DNA of 64,000 bases, from assembly GCF_003286085.1 (NCBI RefSeq), contig NW_020825288.1, positions 20,708,001-20,772,000 on the forward strand, written 5' to 3'. This DNA comes from Drosophila persimilis (taxonomy: Eukaryota; Arthropoda; Insecta; Diptera; Drosophilidae). Of the stretch, positions 1 to 11,899 are shown piece after piece. Position 1 is the first letter of the stretch, and each line of letters opens with the position of its first letter. The notes beneath the pieces were generated by a model, which was given only the letters and a program-made list of their open reading frames with translations, did not search any database and was not told the origin of the DNA. The position numbers and the translations under genes were made by a program.

Positions 1-60
1 TACTAATAATAAGTAATAATACTAAGAATAATAAAATATATAAACAATTACTAATAAAAA

Positions 61-320
61 GTCCACCAAAATCCCAGAAAATACGATTAAGATACCAGAA
101 AATATAATTTAAAATAAAATAAAATAAACACAGAATTAATGACTCGTATTAATTCTGTGTTTATTTTATTTTATTTTAAATTATATGTTATGGTCCATAC
201 AAATAACGGAAAATACGATTTAAATACCAGAAAATATTATTTAAAATAAATTAAAATAAATACAAAATAAGTACTTAAAAGAGGTCCATTAAAAAGCCAT
301 TAAAATAACGGAAATTATCC
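61..320. repeat. AT-rich direct repeats, about 70 bp, with a third partial copy
   Basis: The stretch beginning GTCCACCAAAATCCCAGAAA at 61 recurs at 193 as GTCCATACAAATAACGGAAA, and both continue through AATACGATT, TACCAGAAAATAT and TTTAAAATAAA to about 130 and 262. A third, partial copy begins near 284 (GTCCATTAAAAAGCC, then AATAACGGAAA). The copies are offset by about 132 bp because an inverted duplication (102-186) lies between the first two. Confidence 0.75.
102..186. repeat. Perfect inverted repeat, 39-bp arms, 7-nt loop
   Basis: The left arm (102-140) and right arm (148-186) are exact reverse complements, separated by GACTCGT. The arms run from ATATAATTT through three AAAAT-type repeats to CACAGAATTAAT. 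The left arm is the end of the first copy of the 70-bp direct repeat, so the structure is an inverted duplication of local sequence rather than a separate element. No target-site duplication or transposase is visible. It could also be a snap-back or assembly artefact. Confidence 0.95.
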
Positions 321-430
321 TTACAACAAAAAAACAAAACAAAATAATAATTCTAAAGCTACCAATAGCTACCATAAACGTATCAAAGCAAACTCGGGTC
401 AAACCAACATAAAAAACTATTAAATTAAGG

Positions 431-1510
431 ACTTTCAATGCCACAGATTACAGGTCCTATTCCTATTCCGATCCCTATTCCCTATCCCATATCTATTCCT
501 TACAGCACATCCTATCCCTATCTCAAGCTGCATTCCATGATCTATCTTCCCCCAAAAGGCGAGCAGAGACAGACGCCATGCACCGTGCACCACATTCCAT
601 CCCCTGCCACCAGGCGGCAATCAGCATCAAAAGGTGGCGGCAACGGCAATCGTAATCGCAGTGGCAGGCAGAGTGTGGCAGCCATAATCCCATTTCCAAA
701 CAAAAAAAAACAAAAAACCAGCATGGCCGTGGCTCAAGGCAGAGAGGGATGCAAGAAAAAGGGATGGGATCAAGAGAGAGAGCGAGCGAGAGCGAGAGAG
801 AGGGAGGATGCCCTACAGCTGGCTAGAAAGGGACAGCGATACGGGGCCATCAAAGATGGTTGAAAGAAAAAAAAGAAAACAACAACAAACGAACGAAAAA
901 ATGATGCATTAACCTTTTCGGAAACTATTTCTTTCGGATAGACCCGAAAAATATACGAAAAAAAAAAACGAAAGATCCCAGAAACCCAGATCCCAAAAGA
1001 AAAGGCGGGGGTGCAAGAGATTGCCGAAAAAAAAGAACACCAATACAAAGGCAATGTGCAAAAGGGAATGGAGAAGGAGAGAGAGCGGTGAGCGGTGAGC
1101 GGAGAGCGGGGGAGGGGCAGAGGAGTGCCAGAGGAGCGGCACTGAGGAACAACAACAAAATTAAAGACCATTAATCATTTTGACTTATTTCTTTCCTTCT
1201 TTTTTGCCCTACCCCTGGCTCCCCCTGGCCCCCCACTCTTCTTCCCTTTTTTCTCTCTCTCTCTCTCTTTCTCTCGTCTAAAATTAATCTTGATGCCCAA
1301 AAGCAAGCGTTGCCCTGGCAACGCAACCAAAAAAAATTTGGGATCTGGGATCTTGCTTAGGGTGAGTGTGAGGGAGATGGCAGTAGTTAGGGTTTGAGAG
1401 AGGGAGATGGAGTGTCGTTTGGGGATTATGAAATGTGTCCGTAGGAAACAGATGCTCCCGATGCCATAATTATGCATGCAGGTAGCCAAAAACCAATGGA
1501 AATACCACCA
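431..1510. other. Microsatellite-rich non-coding block
   Basis: Degenerate CCTATTCC/GATCCCTATT repeats lie at about 455-520. A long purine-rich stretch (about 740-1140) has GAGAG and GAGCG runs, and a CT-rich stretch follows at 1240-1275. Open frames on both strands here only reflect these biased runs. I see no splice-bounded exon or RNA gene. Confidence 0.6.
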
Positions 1511-2150
1511 CATACCCTATAGGGAATACTAGAACTATTCCAATAAAATACCAAAAAATACTAAACGTATTATTTTTAATGAATAATACCATAACATACT
1601 ATATAGAGAATATCAGAACTATTCCAAAAAATACTGAAAATAATGTGATTTACTTTTAAATGGGAAATCAATCGATTTCATCTTCTATATAGGGAATATC
1701 CTGATTCGTTAAAAAAAAAAAATACTACAAATAAAGGCATCTACGCTTTATCCTAAGGAAAGAGATTTTGTCTCTTAAAAACTTCTTCCTAAACCGAAAA
1801 AATACCATAATTCTACAAAATTTACTAAAAACCTGTAGTCGTAACCTACCTATAGGTATATCCTTTCTTTTTTTGGCAATCTTTAACCATTTTATAGGAT
1901 TTTATAGCCTTTAACATCGTATACCCTTGTTTTCCCACTTCAGCATTGGTTTTCAGCTCCCAAAACACATAAGAAACGAAAGATCCATAGCTTAACGTCT
2001 ACCCCTTTCTATATCATACTTTTCTATGGTATAATTTGTCGTATATATTCCTCCTTTTGCTATCCTCCCCCCTCCATATAATCCCCTATGCCTAAAGGTC
2101 AGAATTTCTGAAAAACGGAAAATAATTTAAAACAGATTAAAGCGTTACGG
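1510..2150. repeat. AT-rich spacer with decayed tandem duplications
   Basis: A unit reading CTATAGGGAATACTAGAACTATTCC near 1516 recurs in altered form near 1598 (CTATATAGAGAATATCAGAACTATTCC), with a shorter third copy near 1684. The words AATACCAAAAAATACT relate it to the dispersed ATACC family. The remainder to 2150 is AT-rich with nothing recognisable. Confidence 0.55.
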
Positions 2151-2154
2151 CTGC

Positions 2155-2870
2155 CATTTGCACCCCTTAAAATTGGTGGCTGAAGGAGTGGATGGAGAGC
2201 GGTCTGAGGATAGTGATTGAAGTGGGTTGAGGGTTGGGGTTGGGGTTGGAGTGTCTACCGGGGGTGCTGGCCCGGGGTGAGTAGCGGGGGATTAGCGACC
2301 GAAGCCCAGAGCCCGAAACCGAAACCGAATTTGAATTCTGACCAAATGTCTTGCGAAAACCGAATTGTGTCCTTTGTCCTTTGTGCCTTGTCCTTATCAT
2401 CTATTGCATATGCTGCAAATTTGCCAAACTCCCAAGTGGCAAGGCAGTCTGTGGCCGTGGCAGTGGCAGTGGCTGTGGCAGGGGTGGGTGGTGAGTGGTG
2501 GGGTGCTTGCCCCCTGTGTGAGTGGCATACTTAAGGGCGCGTCGTGGTCGGCAAGAGGCAGGACTCAGTGGCAGCGACAGACAGACCCCGAAAGACACAT
2601 CGGAGTGAAAACAACAGGACGGCGGCCCATAAAACCGTTTAAATCAAACGGCAGAACAAATTGGTTTCCTTCGGAGTCGAAAGCTTTATGAGGTCCTTCG
2701 TCCTTCGTCTAAGGGTGGATAGTGCGATTCCAAAACGAGCTTTAAAAGTGGCAGAAAGAAAAATGAATGTTGAGGCAAATTGAAGCCAAGGATTTGGAAG
2801 ATGGTCTGATTTTTATGGGTTGCGTGTGGATTGGGAGGTGATTCGCGGATAAAACTGTATTGAAAATCAA
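2155..2870. other. GT/GTGGCA-rich block with a G-quadruplex-like run
   Basis: At 2223-2249 there are runs GGG, GGG, GGGG, GGGG and GG separated by 2-5 nt, mostly TT, which is compatible with a G-quadruplex on the plus strand. A GTGGCA hexamer array lies at about 2450-2482. The other sequence is of high complexity. No gene is recognised. Confidence 0.5.
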
Positions 2871-3270
2871 CAAAATACCAGAAAGTACCAATAAAATACC
2901 AGAAAGTACCAATAATATATTAGAAAACACAGAAATACCTATATAATAACAAAACATACTACAAAAACACCATTTAAATACTACAAAATACCATGAAAAT
3001 ACCTGCAAACAATAAAACACATAAAACGATCAAGAGAAAACCAAAAAATACTAAGAAAATACTAGTTAAATACTAAAAATACCTTTAAAATACTTAAAAA
3101 GAGTAAAATACATTTAAGATCATAAAAAATCTTAATAAAATACTATAAAATATCAATAAAATACTCTGTAAAATACTGAAAATACTAAAAAATACCAGAA
3201 ACCCCAGAAACCAGAGAATACAAATAAAGTTTAAAATATATCTCAAAATACCAATAAATAGCAAAAAAAA
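2870..3270. repeat. Dispersed ATACCAATAAAATACTAG-type degenerate array
   Basis: There are irregular repeats of AATACCAGAAAGTACCAATA and AAAATACTANAAAATACC, with a spacing of about 18-25 bp. The purine-rich strand is the plus strand. The same family occurs at 7970-8730 and 39655-40440 in this orientation, and at about 4925-5670 and 41920-42240 in the opposite one. Confidence 0.7.
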
Positions 3271-3279
3271 AACGAAGAT

Positions 3280-4800
3280 CTTCCTCAGTTTTATTCTCCA
3301 TTAAATCGATTTTGAATCTCCTACGAATCTTCTTTAAAACTCAAACGGATTTTCCTGGAATATTCATAGAATCACCAGAAAATCTCTCAAGAATCTCTTT
3401 TGACCCCTCCCCAAAGAGGATCCCCCACAAAACCGCAATCTCTTGTAAAAAAATGTCCATCTCTTGGCAGCCATTCAGCAAATCTTTTGCATTTACAGAA
3501 AGATGATTTAGATGATGGTCGATAGGAGGCAAAGAGTTGGGCTGCCCAGCAGACGAGGCGCGAGGACCAAAAAGAAAACCCATTTGTTATTGCCTTATTA
3601 ACATTGATAATCTCTGGACATTGGCCAGCAGGGAGGCAGGCAGGCAGGCAGGCAGCAGACCATCCAGCCAGCCATCGGGCAGACAGAGGGGCCCACGCAT
3701 GCCCCATACGATGTGGCATACAATCAGCATTTTGCCATCGAAGCGTAGACGACGACGACGACGCGACACTTTTGGCCGGCAGTCTGTCGTTTCTTGGCCA
3801 ATTGCATAATTGCCTGCCAATTGAAATGCGCAGAGGTGCAAAACGGTGTTTGGTTTTTGATTTTTATTGCGGATGCGAATGCGAATGCAGACGATGCACA
3901 GCCAACGATAAGGCGTAGCGCCCTCGGTTCTAGGCCTGCTTTCCAGGCGGCTTTCTAATCGCGTTTATTGATTCAAAGACGGCCCAAAAGGCGGACCCAA
4001 AACACCTGACCGCAAAATGAGCTGCGAGTGCTCCTTGGTCTCTCGTCTCTCGTCTGGAGTTTTTCTTTTTGGCTGCCAATTGCCGTCGGCGGCGCTGGAC
4101 TTCATAATTGCCACCGGTTGACGCACGTCGCACGTTGCACGGTTGCACGTGTAGCCACTACGTGTTGGCATTAACCCGCACCACCCCGCCACACCTCTTT
4201 CCGCCTCCCTGCCTCCCCCTTTGGTTTTTTATCACAGTTTTTTTTTATTGCTTTTTTCCATAATTTTTATAGCAATTTTTTTATGACTTTTTAACGCCAA
4301 AATGTCTTGACTGTTGTTGCCACTGCCACACAGCTATTGTTGTTGTTGTTGTTGCTGGTGGCACTTTGACTAATTGCAGTGCACTTGCCACATAGAGTTG
4401 TTGCCACTTTTGTTGCTGTTGCTGCCTTCTGCTGTCACTCTCTGCCTGTCCCAACAATTTGTCATCTTCTCTGTCGCCTGTCATGCGGTGGCTGTTGGCT
4501 GTTGCCTGCTGCCTGCTGCTGGTTCTATGTGTGTGCCCGCGAGTGTTGCGATACAACAATATTTTTATTAGATTTTCCAGGGAAAACTCCCCATACTTGA
4601 TGGACTCCAGCAGACAGACAGTCAAGGGACAGCCAGGCAGTGGTCTGTGGGACCATCGTTTATCACTTCCTTTGACAATTTACATGCAAATCAATCGGTG
4701 GCACGACCGCGGCCACGACTGCCTTGACTTCTGTGTGCGGGTCCGCCCTTAAGGGGACTCTGAGGCAATATAGGAAAGAGTTAATTGAGTCGTTGGTTGT
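3280..4800. other. GC-richer non-coding block with GGCA, GACGAC and GTT repeats
   Basis: A GGCA tetranucleotide array lies at 3634-3654, a GACGAC run at 3748-3762, and GTTGTTGTT at 4335-4352. TTGCCGTCGGC (4079-4090) is a half-match to the palindrome found at 34 and 46 kb. The octamer ATGCAAAT is at 4684-4691. Short frames such as the one at 4459-4752 (an apparent leucine/cysteine-rich signal peptide) come from CTGTTG-rich DNA and are not credible genes. Confidence 0.5.
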
Positions 4801-4924
4801 ACGGATATACATATGTACCTATATTCGATATATGATTGGAGCAACTATAATTTGAAGCATTACTTGAGGGTTTATTTCGAGTAAATTGGAACAATTATCG
4901 GTTGGTTTTTATTCTATTCCTAGA

Positions 4925-5670
4925 AACTCTTTGGGGAGTGGTTTTTTAATATTCAATATCCCAGTATTTTAGTATATTTTTCAGTATTTCAGTATATTTT
5001 TAGCATAGTTTGTAAATTTGTAGTACTTATTGGTTTTTTTTAGTATTTTATTGTTTTTTTTTTTTTTTAGTAATTTATTGGTATATTACTGGTGTTTTTA
5101 ATATTTATTGAGTATTATTTTTAGTTTTTATATGTCATTTTACGTCCTTGTTAGTATTTGATTCGTATTTTTTAGTTAAATTTTTAATTTTTTATCTTTT
5201 AGTATTTTATTGGTATTTTTAGCAGTTTATCGGTATATTTTTAGTATTTTATTGGAATTTGTCATATTTTATTGGTATTTGTAGTATTTTATTGGTATTT
5301 CGTACCGGTATTGGTATTGGTATTCGTACAGTATTATTTGTGTTTACAATTCTCTATTTTATTGATATGCTTCTAACATTTTATTGGTATTTTTTTAGTA
5401 TTTTATAGTCATCTTTAGTATTTTATTCGTATTTTTTATTATTGTATTAGTATTTTTAGTATATTATTGCTGTTTTTATTATTTTATTGGTATTTGTAGT
5501 ATATTTATTTATTGTTATTTCTAGTTTTTTCTTATTTCAGTACTTTCTTGGTATTTGTCAGTACTTTATTGTTATTTTAGGTATTTGATTGGGATTTACT
5601 AACATCTAATTAATGTTTTCTTTGTATTTCTTAAGTATTTTCTGATATTTTACTGAAAAAAACAAAGAGC
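4925..5670. repeat. Dispersed ATACC family, opposite orientation (TAGTATTTTATTGGTATTT)
   Basis: Repeated TAGTATTTTATTGGTATTT and TTAGTATTTTATTCGTATTT words occur with a spacing of about 20-30 bp. This is the reverse complement of the array type at 2870-3270. It contains a GGTATTGGTATTGGTATTCG subarray near 5300-5325 and poly-T tracts. Confidence 0.7.
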
Positions 5671-5689
5671 TTCAAACACAATCCAAATC

Positions 5690-5932
5690 ATTTTGTTAAC
5701 AAAATCGTATAGAAAATCCCAAGTAAAACGACAATTTTCAATGAAAATCTAGTGGGAAATGCTACTAAAAACACGTGTGTTTTGCTTTTCCACACACAAA
5801 AAAGAAACAACAAAAGCCAGAGAGGAAAACATTCAAGAAATCAAGAAGAAAATGAAGGCAAAGAAAATGTTTTTATTTTCGAAATATTGTAGCAAAAACA
5901 AAAGCAAAGAAGAGTCAAAGCAGGGGGACAGA

Positions 5933-5963
<31 letters not shown>

Positions 5964-7800
5964 GGATAGATAGATACATATTGTATCTGTGGGATACATC
6001 TCTGAAATGTTGCCTTAGAAAACAACACAAAAATTTTGTTGGCGCTGAACGAAGCGAGATAGATGGATGGCTTTGGGTGCCAAGATTTATGGTTGATCGA
6101 GAGAGAGAAAAAACTCCACCCCCTCTGCGGCTACACCTTGTGGCTCTACCACCCCCCACCCCCACCCCCCGCTCCTGTGGCTGCTGCTCCTTTTTTTGCT
6201 TCGATTATTTTTAGATATTTCCTTTTCGTTTCGTTTTGGGTTTTCTCAGTGCAATGCTCCCAAAATGTCTCCATGTTGCAGCATCTCCATCGCTTGCCCC
6301 AACTCGCTTCTCTTTTTCTCTGTGTGTCTCTCGCGTGGCGCGAGAAGAAGAGAAATGTCTCTTGGGTGTATTCATAACATGGCCGAGCCATAAATATGCC
6401 GCTTTTGCCCGCTACAAGACGCACACATCCGATGTGTCTGTCGAGCCAATGGACGTGCCACAGGAGAAAGAAAAAAGCAAAAACAAGAAACGCTGGGCGT
6501 ACGCCAGTCGACGCCTTGACGGATTGGACGGATGTTGCAGCAGATGCAGATGCCCCCAACCCCTCTCCCCTCTCCCCTCGGATCGTTCGATCTGTAATCA
6601 AGTTGCAAGTGGAGTGTGCGCCTGCGTTAATTGAGAAACTAGTTTCCAGCCAAGAGAAACGATCTCTATAAAGAAGTAATCGCAAAACTTGTTGGTGTCC
6701 CCCCATTTGGGCCTGGGCGGAGGCTGCTCTCTGTGGCATTGTGTCGCAGGAAGTGTTAAGCAGGCAACAGCTCCTTCGGCTCCTTCCTTTTCTATATGCA
6801 AATTACAAGAACTAAAGTTAATAACATGTTTCAGGCCGGCGAGGAGGGGATCCCTCGATGCGAAATGTCTCAATTTTGAAAGGCTCTTTGGGTGGGGATC
6901 GTCTCTGCACCACCTACAGTATTTCCTACCATAAAAAAATGCGCAAAAAAAGACAAAATTAAATGCAAAATTGAAATTAAAAGCCAGAGAGGGGGACAGA
7001 GGGAGAGCCAGGGAAGGTGATAAATCAGGTGACACAAAATTAATTGAGTTATTCAACATTCGAGAGGCATCGGTAACCCCTCCCCCCCCCCCCCCCCTCC
7101 CCTCCTCACCGTGTAGATACTTGTCGTCGATGTTGTTATTGGGCTCCAAGGCAGAAAGGAGGAGCCACAGACAGAGATTTGCTTTAGTTTTTTTTTTCTT
7201 CGATTCTTCGATTCTTTGGCTGATTTTTGGATTAATTTGTTCGGCTTTCTGGTTTTCTGCTTTTGGCTGCAACTAAAGTAAATCCCCGAAAAAAAAAAAA
7301 ATAAATGCAACAAAAATCAACAGAATGAAGTACAAAAAGGAGGCACACGAGTCACCTTTACCTGTGGCATGGCAGGTTTTTTGCCTCGTTTTTTTTTTCG
7401 TTTTTTTTTTTTGGCGGAATGATATATGAAGTATCTCATGGTATGACATTAACAGCACACACGAACATGTAGTTTTGTTATTTATTGAGTTTTCAGATAT
7501 TTTGAAGGCATTAACATTGAAACAAATTATTATGATTACAAGATTTATGGCTCCAGCGACAGAACGACAGACAGTCCAGCGACAGAAAAGAACACAGCGA
7601 ATAATCAACCACAGATACAGATACTTTGGGAGAAAGGAATGGAAGATAGAGAGAGGGAGAGACACAATAAAGGAAGAAGATTCTTTTGGGGAAGGCGAAT
7701 GAGAGATAACTCATTTGAATGCAAATTTCAAGCGACAGAAAGCAGGAATTTCTTACCGCTTTTTGTTGCACATTTTGAAGATTTTATGTAGGGGGAAATG
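5690..7800. other. Non-coding block with TA, poly-C and pyrimidine tracts
   Basis: A TA dinucleotide run lies at about 5934-5956, GATAGATAGATA at 5965-5975, a CCACCCCC-type run at about 6150-6170, and poly-C of 16 nt at 7082-7097. ATGCAAAT is at 6796 and 7719; GCCATAAA or TTTATGGC is at 6387 and 7544. The minus-strand frame at 6598-7272 is the longest in the window, but it is compositionally biased and carries no domain. Confidence 0.5.
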
Positions 7801-7969
7801 CTCTTTGATTGATTGGGAAATCTGTGGGGTTTACCTGTTCTGTAGATAGTGGAATATATATAGATAATACTCGAGAAAGCATTAAGAATCTTAGTTCAAG
7901 TGAACCTCAATTGAATCTGTTATGAATGACGAAGATTTTGATGTATTTTATGATACAACCATAAAATTC

Positions 7970-8730
7970 TGAAAAAATACCAATAAAGTACTAGAAAATA
8001 ACAGCGAAATACTAGAAAATATTAAAAAACTACTAGAACTCAAATAGATACTAGTAAATACCAACAAAATAGTAGAAAATACCAGTAAATACTAGAAAAT
8101 GCGAAGAAATACTGAAATATCAACAATATACTCGAAAATAACTACAAAAAGTCTAGACAAATAACTAAAAAATACTGGAAAATTGGAATTAAATACTAGA
8201 AAATATAAATGGAATACTTGAACAGCAAAATTTACTAGAAAATACCAACAAAATAGTAGAATACCAACACAATAAAATACTAGAATAACAAAATATACTA
8301 GAAAATATCAATTAAATACAAGAAACACCAATAAAAACTAGAAAATACAAAGAAATACTGAAAATATCAATAAAATAATAGAAATATCAACAAATTATAG
8401 GAAACATTAAATACTAGAAAATATCTATAAAATACTAGAACGCCAATAATTATAAAAAATATCAATAATATAGTAGAACACAAAAAAAATAAAATAAAAT
8501 ACCAATAGAAACTAGAAAATACTAACAAATTCTAGGTAAATACCTATCAAATACTAGAACATACTTGTATATACCAAAAAGTACTAGAAAATACCAATAA
8601 AACTGACTAAAAAAACCAGAAAATGCTGAAAGAAAAACAACAACAAAGTAATGACAAAAACCAGGCATAAAAAGTCTGAGAAATGCCAAATAAATACCAA
8701 TAAAATATCTATGAAATACCATTCTATCTC
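7970..8730. repeat. Dispersed ATACCAATAAAATACTAG-type array, longest plus-oriented block
   Basis: There are more than twenty degenerate copies of AATACTAGAAAATACCAACAAA and variants (CAATAAA, GAAATACTG). Periodicity is loose, about 18-26 bp, which suggests an old array eroded by substitutions and small indels. There is no internal gene, terminal repeat or target-site duplication. Confidence 0.75.
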
Positions 8731-8739
8731 GCACTCTCG

Positions 8740-10240
8740 TTGCTCAATGTTTCCCTTCGCTCTTGCCCCTTCCTCCACTCGTAGTTTTCTTGTAATCAAG
8801 CGATTTACCATATCTTACCATATCTCAAATCCTAACTTCATTTTTCTTTTGGGGTTTTTGCCTTTCAAAGACGCAAGAAACCCCTTTAGTGTCGCGCTTA
8901 AAGGTCTCTACCAAATTAAGAACTCAAGTTCGTTTCATGTTTCGTCGCATAATTCATAAATCATGTCAGCGTCAGGCGCAAAAATAAAGCAAAAGGAAGG
9001 AGAAGGAAGAGGGAAAAGGGAATAAAGAAGGAGGAGGGGAGGCGGAGTATTGGAATTAAATGTGTCAAATGCAAACACGCAGAGGAACCCCTCCGAAGCC
9101 CCCCCAACCAGAACTCAAAGTCAGCGCCAGAATCAAGGAGCCGTCGCGGTCGGGGCGGGGGCGGGGGGCGAGGAGGGGGCCTGTGGGGCACCAGGAAATG
9201 TCAAGAACCGAAACACGAAAACAAAACGCAGTCTCGAGGCATTTTCCCCTTGGTTTCATTTTCACTGGCAGAGTTTTCCATTAGTTTTCCTTTTTTTTTC
9301 CAGGGGGGAGTGGCCTCCTCTAAGTGACGCCTCTCACGCACAGCGGGGGGGAGGGGTGGGCGGAGGAAAATCAGGGAAAAGCCCAGGAATTGTTTCTTTT
9401 AATAAATTAAATTAAAGCCGCATGAGAATCGTCAGCGTCGTCGTCGTCGTCGTCTCTTTTATTTACCTGCGAAATTCCAGCCAAAATAATGCCGAAAAAA
9501 TGTTAGAAATATGGAAATTTGTAGATAAAAGGAGGGAAAGAGTGGCAAAGAGGGGGAAGGAGAGGAGGAAGTGTGTGAAATAGAAGAATAACTGTGGGAA
9601 AGAGAAAGAGATGACTGCCCCAAAAAAAAGGCCGCGGAGAATGATAAATGGCGTGGTAATATGTACAAAAAAAAAAAAATGACCAAAAACAGCGGGAAAG
9701 TCGACCAAAAATATATACATAAAAAACCAACAAAAGTCGGAACAAAGAATAGGAATATATATACACGATATATATAGAGAAATATATACTACAAAAAAAA
9801 CAGGAAAAACTTTTCACCAAAAGAAAAAACCCCGAAAAAATGGGCGCCGCATTGAAAAATGGTGGAAAGAAATATGAAGAAAAAAAAAAACAGCAACAAA
9901 AATTAATTTTTTTGGGTTCTCTTTTTTTGTATCTGCCTCTGTCCATCTCTTTCCCTGTTTGAGTTACGCAATGCTTTTGGGCCGCCCGGATAATGTGACA
10001 CACACCCAGTGACCCTAATTTTCAAGTCCTTAGAGACAGACAGAGAGTCCTTTCTACTGCCAGGGCCAGGGCCAAAACCAGGAACCCTCTCTCTCTCTCT
10101 CTCTTTCTCTCTCTCCCTCTGTTTTAATTTCATTTATGGCTTCCGCTTTGCCTAGTTTTTCGGTGACTTTTCCAACAGTCAGGCGGCCGAGGGGGAGTCC
10201 TTTCCGGCAGGCTATTTTCTAGGCAACTTTTGTGTTGATT
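8740..10240. other. Microsatellite-rich non-coding block
   Basis: GC-rich G runs lie at 9150-9180, GTC trinucleotides at about 9433-9452, A-rich runs with TATATA at 9660-9800, and a CT run at 10087-10120. CCAGGGCCAGGGCC occurs near 10060, and TTTATGGC is at 10133-10140. No exon or RNA gene is recognised. Confidence 0.5.
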
Positions 10241-10535
10241 TTTTGGGAAATTATTCAAAAAATTTGCTTTTGAATTTATTTATTTTCAACAGTTGAAAAT
10301 GATGAATATCTTTTTTTTGGGGTTAAAGTACATTTTTTAGGAATTTCTAAACCAAAAAATTTATTCGAATTTATTTAGGATCCCCATTTCTTTAATTGTC
10401 CCCGAAAATCCATAAGATATTCCTGGAAATATCTTTTAAAACCTCCCATAAAAGACCTAGAACCCTCTGTAGCCTCATTTTCCCCATCAATCCATCAGAT
10501 ATCAATGGTTATAGCCTTCGATTGGCTTTGCCAGG
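10240..10535. other. T-rich spacer
   Basis: AT-rich DNA with weakly repeated AAAATTT and TTTATTTA words. I see no gene or defined repeat. Confidence 0.5.
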
Positions 10536-10539
10536 CCAT

Positions 10540-11470
10540 AATTCTTGGTTGTAGATGCATTTGGAACCCAAAGAAACCTTCATTTCCTACTGCAGCACCG
10601 CTCTAGACCATTGCCTAAGATATCGCTTTCAATTCCGACTTCCCAATCGGCAAAACAATCGCTAGAGCATTCGCAACCCCTACTGCGCATCCCCTTGGCA
10701 GTAGATTGTTGGCCAGGATACGGGTTAGCAGGACAGAGACCACACACTCGCCTCCTGCTGCTGCTGCTGCTGCTGCTGCCAAGCAGCTGATAAATATCAC
10801 CCTGTGGCAGGGGATGGAAGAGCCAAGGGAGGAGCTAAGGGCGAGGGCAAGCGGGAGGCTTCCTTTTGCTTCGATGGAATGTGCCACAGACGGATGGATG
10901 GAATGCTTTTGCCCCCGGAACAGAACCCCAAAGGCACATGCCACACAGAGGCAGTGGCACACACATGTCCTGTGCCACCAAGTGTTTTAATTATAAAAAT
11001 GAGATATCGAGCAGACATCGCATCACCCCTCGCGCCGAATGGCATACTACGACTAGAAACTATGCGAAACGCGCGCGTGGCAGTTGCACAGTTGCACGCA
11101 GACAAGCCTGCTGGCAAGCCACTGCCACTGTTGGTGGCAGGAAGGAAGCTCAGTGCTCTCTGTCGTTCTGGCTTGTGCCTCACCCCTTGGGTTGTTATCG
11201 CAGCAGCGCCGCATATCCTTATCAACGAAGGCGGCCACCAAAGCGGAGGCAGACAATTTACCCGCGAGAGGGCAGTGGCAGGGCCAGTGGCAGTGGCAGG
11301 GCCTCCTTCTCTTCAAGGAAGTTAGGCGGTCGATTCGGATTCATTCATGCATGGCATTCACAACATTCACATTCAGTTTTCTCATTCGGTTTCTGTGATA
11401 ACGAGTCTGAGATAAGGCAGGACTCAGAGGACTCAGAGGACTCAGAGGACTCAGAGGACTTCCCTTTATC
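10540..11470. other. GC-rich, stop-poor block upstream of a ratchet-like splice site
   Basis: High-complexity, GC-rich sequence stays open in several frames on both strands (10804-11325, 10866-11477 and 10797-11225 reverse), as GC-rich non-coding DNA can. It contains eight CTG repeats at 10755-10778, a GTGGCA-rich stretch near 11270-11300, and four and a half copies of the 9-mer GGACTCAGA at 11420-11460. The frame at 10804 is the most protein-like in composition, but it has no family resemblance I recognise. Conserved regulatory sequence is the likelier reading. Confidence 0.4.
11420..11460. repeat. 9-bp tandem repeat (GGACTCAGA, about 4.5 copies)
   Basis: Identical units start at 11420, 11429, 11438 and 11447, with a partial unit at 11456. 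The perfect identity indicates recent expansion. Confidence 0.95.
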
Positions 11471-11494
11471 GGAATAGAGTCGATTTTTTGGGCA

Positions 11495-11860
11495 CTTTTT
11501 GGGATGTATTTTTCTAATTAAATTTTAAGCCATTTTCCTCATATATTTCTTTTTAATTTTTTTCTCCATTTTCTTCTTCTATTTTCGCACTATTTTTCCC
11601 CAGTTTTTCGGCCTTTTATTACACTTTTATTTCTGGTATTTTCCATATTTTTTTAATCACTGTTCCAATTAATTTTGAAGCCATTTTCCTAATATATTTC
11701 TTCTTCACTTTTTCTCAATATTTTCTTCTTTTTTCCCACCAATTTTGCTTCATTTTCTTTCAATTTTTCCCCGTTTTTCCGCCCTATTTTTATCACTTTT
11801 ATTTCTGCCTTATTTTTATGAGCCATAAATTGTTTTGTTCTTAATTATTTACCTATAAAT
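11495..11860. repeat. T-rich spacer formed by an approximately 150-170 bp duplication
   Basis: AAGCCATTTTCCTCATATATTTC near 11527 recurs near 11678 (CCTAATATATTTC), and ACTTTTATTTCTG near 11623 recurs near 11795. The two copies keep order and orientation. This pyrimidine-rich DNA lies directly upstream of the ratchet-like site at 11937. Confidence 0.7.
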
Positions 11861-11899
11861 CAATAGTTTATTAAACAATTAAAAAATAATGAAATAATC

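Noticed and set aside
438-863. Proline/isoleucine-repeat protein
   Set aside because: Direct translation of a decayed CCTATTC-type repeat.
2223-2249. Interstitial telomere repeat
   Set aside because: Only three to four GGGGTT-like units, and Drosophila telomeres do not use such repeats.
4459-4752. Possible secreted small protein with a hydrophobic leader
   Set aside because: The leader comes from CTGTTGGCTGTTGCCTGCTGCC repeats; the rest has no cysteine pattern or family match.
6146-6739. 197-codon minus-strand frame
   Set aside because: Overlaps several plus-strand frames of similar quality; ends in poly-G (GGGGGGG) and has no domain.
6598-7272. Longest open frame (224 codons, minus strand)
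   Set aside because: Runs through poly-C, T-rich and GA-rich tracts; composition is patchy (poly-G, SPSLALPLSPSLA, poly-K) with no domain or splice context.
9455-9500. Minus-strand tandem splice site (TTTCGCAG|GTAAAT)
   Set aside because: The pyrimidine tract is interrupted by GGCTGGAA, it lies on the strand opposite to the two better candidates, and it is probably chance.
10866-11477. 203-codon plus-strand frame
   Set aside because: Overlaps two other frames in GC-rich DNA and ends in the 9-bp repeat (repeated DSE residues).
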